NCBI GenBank assembly: GCA_020650975.1
Contig: JAIPMN010001957.1
Location: forward strand, 750-23,077
Reading direction: 5' to 3'
Source of the DNA: Apostichopus californicus
Taxonomy: Eukaryota; Echinodermata; Holothuroidea; Aspidochirotida; Stichopodidae
DNA: 22,328 nt
Every line of letters starts with the position of its first letter. Positions within the stretch are counted from its first letter, which is position 1. The notes under the pieces are model-generated. The model worked only from the letters and a program-made list of their open reading frames with translations, made no database searches and had not been told where the DNA came from. Both the position numbers and the translations under genes were made by a program. Positions 1-12,500 of the stretch are shown piece after piece.

Positions 1-390
1 AATTATATTAACTAATAGTGTCTTCAAAATTGAAATACATTTAACTAATATGTTGTCACAGGTTAATACTCTGTAACAGCACGTAAGAGTATGAATTGTC
101 AGAGTGATGCTATGAGATTTAACTTAGTGAGGAGGGCGAAGATCGTGACTCGGAAAGGTTGGATGGCTAGAAATGGATGTGGGTGGCTCAGAAGGAGGGA
201 GAGGAAGGAATATACAAGGACGAAGAAATATTCTATTATTTGACAATTAACCCTCTTATTGATTTCCAATTATTTCTCGAACCAGGACTTCTCTTAAGGT
301 CCTCTTCTACTTCCTTGTAGGTATATATATATATATATTGGTATATCATGGTACCATTTATAAATAGTTAATTGAAATAGAACCCGGTAC
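1..390. other. Intron of the FN3 gene with a TA repeat
   Basis: An (AT)n run of about 18 bases sits at 321-338. I found no convincing exon for the second half of FN3 domain 14. A minus-strand acceptor-like TGTTACAG near 60 opens a frame to the window edge, but its phase does not fit exon 20. Confidence 0.5.
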
Positions 391-527
391 CTCTTGCGAC
401 AGCTGGCCTGGCGAAATTTGAACTATATAACTGTATGTATTTGCGGTATCATTGGGAGGCAGCCACACCCATGTGACCGAAGTTGCTTCTACAAATAAGG
501 CAGATAAATTTCTTGGCGGTAGTGACT
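391..527 (-). CDS. FN3 gene exon 20: first half of FN3 domain 14 (continues off the left end)
   Basis: The acceptor is AATTCTAG|AGTC; phase 1 in. It has SLPPRNLSAL (N-L-S site), VTWVWLPPND and SYIVQISPGQ, strands A to C. The donor chosen is CAAGAG|GTACCG, phase 0, 45 codons. It is a weak match, and the frame stays open for another 10 codons to a TAA, so the exact 3' edge is uncertain. The second half of the domain should lie beyond position 1. Confidence 0.72.
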
Positions 528-3500
528 CTAGAATTGAAAAGAACAATAAGATAGAGAAACAAATATGACATGTATATTTTGTCTTAGTTTTTTAGCTTGC
601 GATCATCCTAATGACGTGAAAACGTTGTGACATCACATGACATGATATGACATCATCTATCATGACATAGCATGAGGTAAAATGACAGTACATTAAATGT
701 CATGACATGAAATATCACGACCTGACATGATAAGACATGAAATGACATACAAAATAAATTTACAAAATGTTTACATTATGCCACATGTCATTATACATAA
801 CATGATATTACAAAACCTTGCATTGCATAACATAAACTGACATGATAGTGCACTGAATTCCATGAAATGAAGAGACATTCAATAACAATACATTACATTA
901 TACAAAAACCTTTTTTTGGTAATATCGCATACTTACTTGTAGAAATCATCAAGAAACTTGGATCACTCCGCGATTCAATCAACTCCCCGTCCACTATTTG
1001 AAATTCTGATACAGCTTCCAAGGACACATTGTATAACGTACTTGGCGTTAGGTCGTCTAGCCGAAATGTGTTTTCTGTGGCTGGTATGGTACGGCTGGAT
1101 TCTCCAGTTGAGTTTGAATCATAGAATATTTCATAATATAACCTTGATCCGGTTGTCATCCATGAGAGATCAGCGAATGTGGCTCCGACATCTTCATCTG
1201 TTGGTGTATTCAGATTGGCTGGTGCAGGGGCTGATCCGTTCAATTCGTGCAAAATAAACGAAAAAAAGGGTGAAAAATAGAAATACAATGCAAAATAGAG
1301 AAAAGGACCATGAATGAAATGTAAGTAACTGATGTATATAATGATATTGTTATGCAAAGGTATACTTGTAAGATCATTATATTTGAAAGAAGGGATATGT
1401 TTGAATCATACTTTTGTCAATTCTTTGTCTGATGTGTATGTTTATATAGTATATTTTCTGTGTGTTTGGAACTTCTTTACGCACTTTGTAATTTGTTAAC
1501 TAAAATACATTCATTGAGAAAATTTAGAATAAACTCAACAATGAAAGGTAAATGGTGAAACAAGACTTTTTATCAAATGCATTTGAACGTGTTCTATTGG
1601 AATGATCAAATTAATGGATAGCTTTCACAATAATAATTCTCATATGTTTCCTGTTGACTACCTTTTTACCCCCCTCCATTACTTTCATACGGTGTCCACG
1701 TTGGTAATTATATTCAACATGTAAATTAAGCATTGATATATGGATGACGGGCAACTTATTCAAACGGTCTTTAACCAACTGTGCGAGCGATTACAATCCA
1801 GAGAAAATTGAGGTTTAGTGATAACTTACCTAAAAGGACACCCGCGGAAACTGGCTCACTCTCAGAAGTGTCTCCTTGTTGACCTCTCACGACCGAGGTC
1901 AAACTTACGTCATAATAGAAACCCGTTGCTCCGTTGTAACGATCAGTGGTTTCAGTAGGCGGTATTGATCGTACTACAATAAAAACAGAATACATGCCAT
2001 TAATGCTCCTCAGAACTGCCATATCTTCAATTTTAATGTACAAATATTACATATCTCCCCATATATGTAAGAATAAACACACTTTTGTAGCTTTATGTGT
2101 CTTAAAAAGCCTCATTATATGAATTTATGAATTTGTATGGAAGGTTAACTTTGTAAGAGTGCTTATTAGAGAATAGCGATGAAAACTAATATCAACTGCA
2201 TTGAACCTATTCCCAAAACCCGTCATTGCGTCATGAGACATTGATACCATAGGACCACACCAGCACCACCACTGTCACAATAACAATAACTTATGAACAG
2301 TATTCTGTTTTCTTTCCATCGAGGCAAATTCTCACAATTTATCAAAAGTCTAGCAAGTACAGGCCTACACGTTTACGACCGCACCAGCACCCAGCACCCA
2401 GCACCCAGCACCCAGCACCCAGCACCCAGCACCCAGCACCCAGCACTGTCACAACAACAATAACTTATGAACAGTATTCTGTTTTCTTTCCATCGATGCA
2501 AATTCTCACAATTTATCAAAAGTCTAGCAAGTACAGGCCTACACGTTTAGAACCGCACCAGCACCGACGGAACCATATATAACTTACGAATAGTGTCTCG
2601 TTCATTTCCGTCAGGGCGTATTCTCACAAGATATTCATCAATAGGGAGTCCTAACATTACCGGTGGTATCCAGGCAATGTTTATATCTCCGTTACCAATA
2701 TCACGCACTTCAAAGGTCTCGATAGCTTCTGGAACTGCAAAATATGTAAGTTTCCTTTTTTATTCTATTACAGATATGAATTGTCCGAAGGAGACTGTGT
2801 GAATAAAGCTGTTTGTGGGTTACTAATGCATTCAAACAATATCAACATATAGTCGAATCTCAGGTATTTTTTTATTTTATTCCTGTATATCAAATGGTAA
2901 AGGAATCTACCCCTATGAATGTGTATTATCAAGCAGGTCTAATGTATCGATCTATATATTTATTAACATATTAATGCGATCTACAAGTTAATAAGGCAGT
3001 GAGCATATTAACAAAAGCACAAATTGTTTTAACATAGTAATGCACGTTTATAAATGTATCTTGGTACTCAGTTGGCACAGTACCAACTATAGGTGCCACA
3101 TTAATTCATTATATATAAATATGATAATCATTGTTCTTACTTATTAAGAGTTTACCAAATTAATTTAGAGTGTCATAGTTATGCATTGGTTTATACGTCC
3201 TGTCTGTCAGAAAAGAGATACATTTTATGAACTGGGAACTTATTTGTATAGTTACTGATATCGATTTTCACCCAACGCCTAAGTTTGATATTCAAGGTTG
3301 AATCGAAAATTCGTTTAATGAGAACTAGTAGTATCAAAGATGTACCACGGCCAAACCCTGTGAAACTCAGTTGCCATGGAATTTGATTTCCATTAGAACT
3401 AAGATATCAGATGTGTCGTTCGTTCTTGGTATAAACGTGGCTAGCTGGTAAAGAGACAGTCATAGAAAAACCGTGATTTACTAGCTACGACGTACTTGTA

Positions 3501-6500
3501 AGTGCCAATATAGAAGCTGGTCTAGTGCTCCGTACATCATTCGCAATCGTCGTAACATTAAAGGTATATTCTTGCCCGGGAGTAAGGCCTTGTATAACCA
3601 CAGGCCATGAGGTTACGTTGATTCCACCTCCAAATAAACCATCCATCGGTTCATAGTCGATCTCAAAGCTGTCGTAAAGGGTATTGGCATCCCATTCAAG
3701 AATAATTTCCGTCCTCCGTGATGTATATCTGAGGTTGGAAACCTCTAATGGCACTGAAAGAGATAAATGGTTGTGCTAAATTAAATCTATATTCTCTCTC
3801 TATATATATCTCAATATCTCCATATATCTCAATTCTCTATACATAAAACATGTGGCTACCACTCTGATCGACTGAAACTCAAAATTGTAAGTAGTTGAAC
3901 TTGTACAACGAAAATTTTGTATTCTATGTATTATTTAATAATTACATATTTGAAATAAGTGTTTAGGCGAATGGATGTTACTTGATATAACTTACCTAAT
4001 GAAACAATGATAACACCTATCAACATAATCTCTCCAAAATCATTTTTCAGGGTGACCCTGACAGTGACCACCGAACCAGGAGTTATACCGTTAATGAAAG
4101 CTCCTGGAAAGTTACTAGGAACCTCCTGTGAGCATGGCTGGTTGATACACGGCTCATAGTTGATTTCATAACGATCAAACGTTCCAACATCTGGCTCTTC
4201 CCATATCATGCGTATCGATGATGGTCCTGTCATCACGTCTATATGGAGAAGGGTGACTACCGAAAGGAGAAACAAAGCTTGAAGATCATAAACAGAAAGC
4301 ATATATGACAATATTTATTATATTAATGATAATAATATAATAAACAAAACGGGAAATGAACCATTATGACAGGGAGTGTTAACTCAGTGGTTAACGCCGG
4401 TGCCTTCCAATTATAAGGTCCCGAGTTCGAGTCACTCCAAGATTAATGTATGTCGTCCAGTTACAGAGTTGTTGACAATTGACAATTCATAATCATGGAC
4501 GTTAAATATGAATCTAAGAGACTGACTTCGGATGACTGCAGGATGATCTAAAATACATACATACATACATACATGATTGCAATTACATTTCTATTCTCAC
4601 TTGTGGGTTTCAATATGTTTGAAATCTCGCTGAATTGGTAAGAAATGAATTTTGCAAATATAATTCCGATTACAAATATCTCAATTCAAATAACTGGGAA
4701 CCTCAAGTTCAAGTTGCCCGTGACAAAAGATAAGATCGAATCTTGACTTACTTGCAGTGATATTTATTGGTAAACTTTCTGTTTCAAAGAAACCATTGCC
4801 GCTAACACTTGTGAGCACAAAGGTGTACTTTGTTCCTGGAACTAGATTTTCAACCAACACGTCAGAAGACATCACAAATATTTCTGTCACCACTTGAAGT
4901 TGTGGGTTCAAAACCTGTAAACGATATCGGTAGTTCGTTCCCCGAGGAGCTTCCGACCATCTCAACTGCATGAAGGTTTCATCACGAAACTGAACTGAAA
5001 TATCACCTGGTGAATTTGGTACTAGAAAAAAAAATGGAATAGAAAATTGGGAAACTGTTGATCATAATCCATTCAACTTTGTTACAAATGTCTTTTGAAA
5101 CAATAACTCATTTGTTTTTGGAATGCAAACTCATCTCTAATTTCATTTTGGATATTGAGGTGGAGGTGTTTGGGTTTTCATTTCTTTTGTCTAAAAGAGA
5201 CGGATATAAGTTACTTTCAAAGCATCCTGATAAGTTTTTGATCTTCTACCTAAGATATTACATTTTTATTGAAACAAAATGAGTGAAGAGGCTTAAATTT
5301 GCAAAGAATTCTTGCACAAGTTGAAATTTCTTTACAAGTAGAAAATATAATTCCTCTAATGTACACAGTAGAAGGTCTGATATACGTTATGAGCAATTAA
5401 ATTCAGCATGAAGTTCTTGCTAGCTTTTATTCAACTGCTGCTTTTTATTCGAGTTCTTGCTTGTTATTTAAGTTATGTCATATCTCCATTTCCTCTTGGA
5501 ACTTTGAAAAGACTTTTCTTAAATGTACGGATGATACGCAGAGATGATTGAAATAAAGATCGGAACAATGTTTTTCAATTAATTTCTTTCGTTTTATGTG
5601 ACAAACTATTAACCCACTTAACAAGAATTCCAAGGTAGTTGAATCACATCAGAGGTTGATTAACCAATTAACCAATTACCATTTGTATTCTCTTAAGTTC
5701 ACGCGGGTGCCATTTGCGTCTAATCAGGAGTAGGATTAATTGTAATAAGACCTTAAATCCTCCGTTGGTACTGCCTGTAATTTGTAACCTTATTTAATCC
5801 ACCCAGTGCATATCTTTGCATTAAATCGAACCTTGCAACTCTTTATGATATAAGTATTTAGCATTTCTCTTTATAATTCATAACAGACAGTTCGTAGAGA
5901 TACACTAGTAAACAATAACAATAATAAATGTCAACAGTCTTTAACTTACGTGTTCGCTGAATTGTTCTTGATGGTACGAAGGAAGTACCTATTGGAACAA
6001 CTGAAATATTATATAGCTCTCCTGGCAAAAGGTTGGTTAAAGTATATTCTGTGTTAGTTGTAGTTGCCGAATTAGAGGAACCATCTAAGCCATCAACATC
6101 ATAGAGTATAGAGTATCTGTAAAATATAAGGCATATGTAACAAGCGGTTAACTATAATGATTGGTATTGTTGATAAAAAAAAGAAAGCATAGAAAATCCA
6201 GAGGCGTATGAGGGTGTTCCTGATGGCGATAATCAATTTTGGCTGATTGCCCCCAACGGTGCAGATTCTTTGAAGGGTAAGGAGGAGAGTCAATCGTAAG
6301 ATGCAGCATTGACAGAGCATTCTTCGGATGTCTCAATAATTTTCAAGCACAATCAACTAGAAAACTACTCTAATTCTCGTTCTCCTTTCCACTTAGCAAA
6401 TTGGTGAGAAACGGAGGGCTGAATACTTCTTATCACGGTTGCTACATCATCAATTGTGGTGTAGCTTACTATTTCGTGGGGTCAACATGTTAATGAGCTT

Positions 6501-9500
6501 GTTACCTCTTAGATGATTGGCTTGTAAAACAAAGACCATTCGAACATAATCAATATGATCAGCTTAAAGAAAAAATAACGTATACCTTACGGTTTAAGAT
6601 TGTAACGATTTATTACCAATGACTATTTACGACTTATTATTGCTCACGTATTCATAATTATTTCTAATTTTTATTTGGTCAATCTACTAATAAATGAAAG
6701 GTTTATTCATAAAACTCATTTAAAAATCAAAGCCCTAGTTAGTATAATATATAATGAATAATATAAAGTATATAGTTTCCTTTTTAACACTACTAATGGT
6801 TTATTAAATAAACAATATTCAAAGTTCATTGCTCACTCGACGTTTTGTTGAGGCAGACCAATCCAAGAAATATCTATTGTCGTTGTTGTAAAGCCATCAA
6901 CTTGGACATCACCTGGTTCTCTGTCGACTTTAACACGAGGAAAAGATGTAAGTAAAAGTTTTATATCCTGTAAAGAAAATATTCGATTTGTGCACAAACT
7001 CTGACTTACATTCTCATATAAACATCAGGGCACGTCCTTTGCCCTGCTTTATCTGCTTGATAATACCCCTTTCTTTAGATGATGTATTTACACATTGTAA
7101 TTTTAAAGAAGACAACCCATCCACTTTTCATGAGTTTAACGGTATTTAAGGTATTTAAATTCAAAATAGTAAATTGGGTGATGTAAGTCAACTGTTTGGA
7201 ATTTCGGAATATTTTCTTTGTCTTTTCTTGAAAGTTAAATTATCTCGCAAGAAAGAGAAAACAATAACAACATAAAAACAAAAAGACATTCGATTTAATA
7301 CTAGCTCATTCAATAGTCCCATCTTGTGAATTTGAATAGGCCAATAAAGTAAAAACACTCTTTCCAAAGGCTCATCTCCTCAAATTAAATTAAACAAGGT
7401 TAATTAGCCTCCCACTAATGGTCTAGCTGTTTAAAGCCGAACATTGCCCCCGTTCAGTACCGAATCGACCAGTTCCATATTAAATCTGTCATGCTGTTTT
7501 TTTTAAACCAACATGAGCCCAAAGACCCTCTCAATCGGTAGTAGGTAAAGGTAGATAAAGAGACTTACGAGTTCGCCCTGTTGCGGTCACTGGGAAACTA
7601 CGATAGCTAAAGGTCCCTAACATAGAAACGGCATAAACTGTCACCGACGTCTCTGTAGCAGCCTGGAGGTTAACAAAGTCTAGTTCCGTCTGCTCTAGTC
7701 TGTACGGCGAGGGGAGGTTGCCAACTGGACTATAGCAAATCTCAAAGGAAGTATGAGGTGAATCCCAAACGGCTGTTAATGATTGCGTTCTAACGTCTTG
7801 GAATCGAAGGCTACTGGGAGTGAGCGGTCCTGAAGAATAGCAAAAGCGGATTTAATTTTGCATCAAAAGCAGCATCGAAGCTTTGAGAAATGTTGAAAGC
7901 CTATACAAAGCCTAAACGTATATCAGAAATTGAGGGATTCAACTAAACTGAAATATTTATATATGAGAACTTTTCAATCGTTCAATCATTGTACCGTAAA
8001 GTTCTTCCTAATCGTAGAGAGCGTAAGCAGATTACTTTGATGAAGAGCTTCGTCTGGGAAGTGGTATAACGTCTGATGGTGCATCGACAAAACTAGGCAT
8101 GAATATCTAAAGTTTTGTCGTTTTCTAATGTCCATTTTAACACAAAAACAGAAAAGTTTAATCCCTACGGTAACTCACTTGTTACAACTTCACCCGTAAA
8201 GAAGAGAGGCCCTCCTATCTGACGAAGAAGTACCACATAGACGGTGCCAGGCTGTAGGTTCGTTAACAAATATCTTTCCAAGCTCGGATCAAGGGAAACG
8301 GATATCGACACTGAATCAGGTGATACGTATGTTAGATTATATCCCGTAAAATTCCCTGCAGCTGGGCCCCATACTAGTTCAACTGATGTTGTACCAACAG
8401 CACTTAAACTGACTTCCAAAGGACCCAAGGACTCTAGGAAGAACCAGAAAAGAGAAAAGAGGTTACGTTTTGTGGTTCCTACAGCATCAACATGACTTCT
8501 GAAGATGTCAAACACATTGAAGAATTTCGTCCCGGTGGACATTACGAAACAAAGATTACATTAAACAGGTTAGATTATTTAATTTAACATATTTTTACTA
8601 AAGCATATTTCACAAAGGAACATTATCTATAAAATGGAGGAAAAAAAGACTAATTCCAAACATGCAATTATATATAGGTCATCTACATTATCTTCTGTAT
8701 ATCAGTACTAAAATGATGAAAACATTGTAATGGATATCTTTCCATTTTGTATAGTTTCCTTTAACGCCTCCATCTCTTCAATGGAGCTGAGATTCGTTCA
8801 CCGTCTTTCACAAGACGTGCAGAACAGACGCAGTTGTAAATCCATCTTAATTCTCTTATTAAATCCCCCAGTTTGTAAAAACTGTGACACTTTTACTTTG
8901 ACAAATATATTTCATTTAAGAGTGATTCGATGAAAAAGTTTCTTGGTTATTGAATTTAATCAACAAAGTCATAACTCTGCCTTATAACTTAATAGGTAAC
9001 AAAAACTTTTTTGTTTTTTCATTAATTAACCTTCAATTTGTGAATAGACATCTCTAGAAAATTGTATGTGATTGTATTCATTGAGATCCAAAAACGGTGA
9101 CTCATGTTGCTCTAACAAGATTGTAACAACACGCCATCTTGACATCAATCTGCTACCTCCTTGTGAAACACACACCTGTCATCATTACTAATAAGAATCT
9201 TTAAGAAACTTTAGTTCAGCAGTCTTCAAGCCACTACAAACTTGCCAACTACATAACGGGCCAATTTAACACATTATGAATGTTAATTTAGTGCCAAAAT
9301 AGTTTCTTTTTGATACACAGTTGTTTATATTTGACAACATTATAACGCCATCAGCATTCGGGGGGGGGGGGGGGGATAACGCCATCAGCATTCAGGGGGA
9401 AGACTTACTCGTATTAACGCCAACAACAGTTCCCTGAGTTCTACGTCCTCCAACGATGACAGAAGTAACTACTTCATAGAGTGAGTCTGGACGGAGATTT

Positions 9501-12500
9501 CCAAATTCAACTCTCGGACATACCGACCTGTCGATGGTGACTGGCTCTCCAATAGCGGCACCGAATCCTCCATCACCAGCCAAGTGAAGTTGTACCTGAT
9601 ATTGCTCAACGTCAGGTAATGATGGAAGAGGGATACTGAGACTTACATATGTAGCAGTAACCTCTTCCACGATGGACATTACCGACGGAGGAAGCACTTT
9701 TGAAAGGAAACAAAGATCAAAGCATAAAAACAATTATATAGAGTTTCATATCGTGTTGTCATAGCAAGCGTTATCAATGATTTAAAGGCATTGGAGACTC
9801 ACCCAAACAACGTGCCGCCATCTTTAAAAAGTTAACTTTCCGTTGCTTGCAAGTGAAGTTTTTCTCTTGTCGCTAAAAATTGCAGACAGTAATGAAAGGT
9901 GATACCTTGTTATCTTATGCTGGACATGAGATGTCCATCGCTGCTATGTACACTTTTTGCGCGAGTCTTCACACCCTTTAACCTCGCTTGCAGCTAATCA
10001 CACAATGTATCATAGTTAATTTACAAGATGCGAAGCACCAGGAAATTTAATTTTTAACTTCAATTCATGGATTAATGGTATTATGTCTTAAAACTATGTT
10101 AGACACCAATCACTTTCAAAACCTTTGCAGCGTGTCGTAGACTATTTTGTTTAAAATCGACGCACTAGAACAAAAAATAATTAGTATCATTTCTAAGTAA
10201 CAATTAATTAGACTTGACAAGAGATCTAAAAGTTTATGGCCATTTTTCTATTACTATAATTCTACACCATGACCGAAGACTACACATTTGGTTTGAAGCA
10301 AAAGAGGCAATATGACTTAATGTTATAACAATTCGTTATTTATTCTTATAAGAATTAGCAAATTTAACTTTATTTGAAGTTTGTATATGTGGTGGCACTT
10401 ATGAAATAAACTTCATTACAAAGCACGGTCATTTATTGAGGGAAAAAAAGAGTTGGAATTGGCCACGTATTAAATTTCGAGGGAAAATTGAAAAGATAGG
10501 ATGAACGTCTGGGAATAAAATACTCACAGGTTTGAAACGTTGTTTCCACTCGACCAAGTTCTGTTTGAACCGCATTGAAAGCGGTTATGATAACATTGTA
10601 AGTAGTGTTTGGTGACAAATTATACAAAGGTAACAGTCTGGGTATGCCACTATCCTGGCGAACGTCCTGACCAGAACTCTGCCCCTCGACCAGGTAACTA
10701 ATTCTATATGTCACAGCTTGTGGTTCTCTTCCATAAAGAATGACAGCTGATGTTTCTTGAATGTTGTAGATTTGAACGTCAAATGGCCCATCATCTGTGA
10801 ATGTCAGAATGAAAGATGCCATCGGTTTAACTTAATAAATATGATATACAGACATGACATCTCGTTGTGTGACATTCAACGAAGATTAAAAATATTGTTC
10901 AACTTACAGATTGAGGAAATTATATGATTGCAGAGAAACGAAAACAGTTTAGACTGTCCAGTAAAAACGTATTTCCAGATTACAATGATTTATTTTGATG
11001 AACTTTAAGCGAAGGATAGTGCCACAATAGTAGGTCTACTGATGAATTGGTCCTAACAAAGGGAGGTGAGGGTCTTTCAAAATTAACAACCGGCAACCAA
11101 ACTTTAGACACTTGAATTAGACGAGGTTGTTGATCTTTACACGACTGGTGATATTCAAGTAAAGGAATCGTCAAAATAAGACTAGAAGGGCCCTTACGAC
11201 ATACTACCACATAAATGTATATGTTATAAATACCCATTTGGCCAGGCTCGTTATTAATCGATGCAACAATGAAATCGGCGTCGTTAGTGGAAACGTATGC
11301 CGATAAAAACATGCCCCTAACATACATCAACATACACATATATACTATAAAGTTACCTTTACGTAAAATACAAATACAAATGCCATTTAAATAAAGCTTT
11401 TGCTGAATCATATTCGTAAATAGGAGTGTTAGCTCAGTGGTAAACGCCGGTGCCTTGCAATCATCAGGTCCCGAGTTCGAGTCACTCCAAGTTTAATGTA
11501 TGTCGTCCAGTTACAGAGTTGTTGACAATTGATAATTCATAATCATGGACGTTATATATGAATCTCAGAGACTGACTTTGGTCGGCTTGCGGCTTTGATA
11601 AGCCAATGATGGCTTCTTCGCGAGTTCCTGCTTGCAGGAGGATCTAAAATACATACAAACATACAAATATCTACATATACATAAACATAAACGTAAACTG
11701 TATCTTATAAGAGATCTAACCTGTTCGACTTGACATCTCTGTGGCAGAGCTTTGGACTTTGGCAAGTTTTCGTCCACTAGTAGCTACTAGGCTGAATTGA
11801 TAATCAGTTGAAGAGAGAAGATATTCCAACTGGAAGGAAGACTGAGAGGCAGGCATTCTTATTGGTGGAGGAGGAAAACCAAACTGAGGACTATAATCCA
11901 GCTCAAATGCTTCCAAGCTTCCAGATGGAAGGTCCCATGAAAGACGAACCGTGTTAGAGTCAATGTTATCGACACGTATTGTATCTGGTGTAGTAGGGAT
12001 ACTGGTAGAAACTATAAATACACAGGAAAAACAATATGTTAGTGATAATGGCATGACCTTCTTCGAATCTGTATCATACATATTCCGGGATTTCGACATG
12101 CTAACTTTATTACCATAATGAGATATCCGACTGCATGATTTGTATTGAATTCTATAGAACATGAAATATGGTTCGGTATGATTCGCAAACTTATTTAATC
12201 ATCAAACAAGTCAACGAAAAAGTTAACACGTTGTTTTGTATTTATTCGCTGGTTTTGCTTTGACTATTGTACTTCTTTCATTACTCTGTATGTATCTTAT
12301 ATTTGTTTTTCTTAAAATGTTATTAAAGTCTCATGTAAAGTGCTTTGAGATATTCTTTGTAAAGCGCTTTATAAACATATCTGTATATTGTTATTACGCA
12401 GTAAACTTTACAGCTGATACTACGATAAACTAGTTTTAATTACAGCATGAATAAATGAAACCAAATTGGACATCGATTGACATTTACACATAGTTAGCGT

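Noticed and set aside
958-1257. Plus-strand open frame of 99 codons
   Set aside because: It is the antisense shadow of FN3 exon 19, which has splice sites and domain motifs on the minus strand.
2384-2446. CRISPR-like array
   Set aside because: The units are contiguous heptamers with no spacers, in a eukaryotic intron; it is a microsatellite.
8244-8495. Plus-strand open frame of 83 codons
   Set aside because: Antisense shadow of FN3 exon 10.
10980-11411. Additional FN3 exon between exons 7 and 8
   Set aside because: There is a slight FN3-like segment near its end, but no in-frame acceptor-donor pair; exons 7 and 8 already join in phase.
11423-11488. Functional tRNA gene
   Set aside because: Box A, box B and a partial acceptor stem are present, but the T stem does not pair and the sequence continues into a SINE body shared with another copy.
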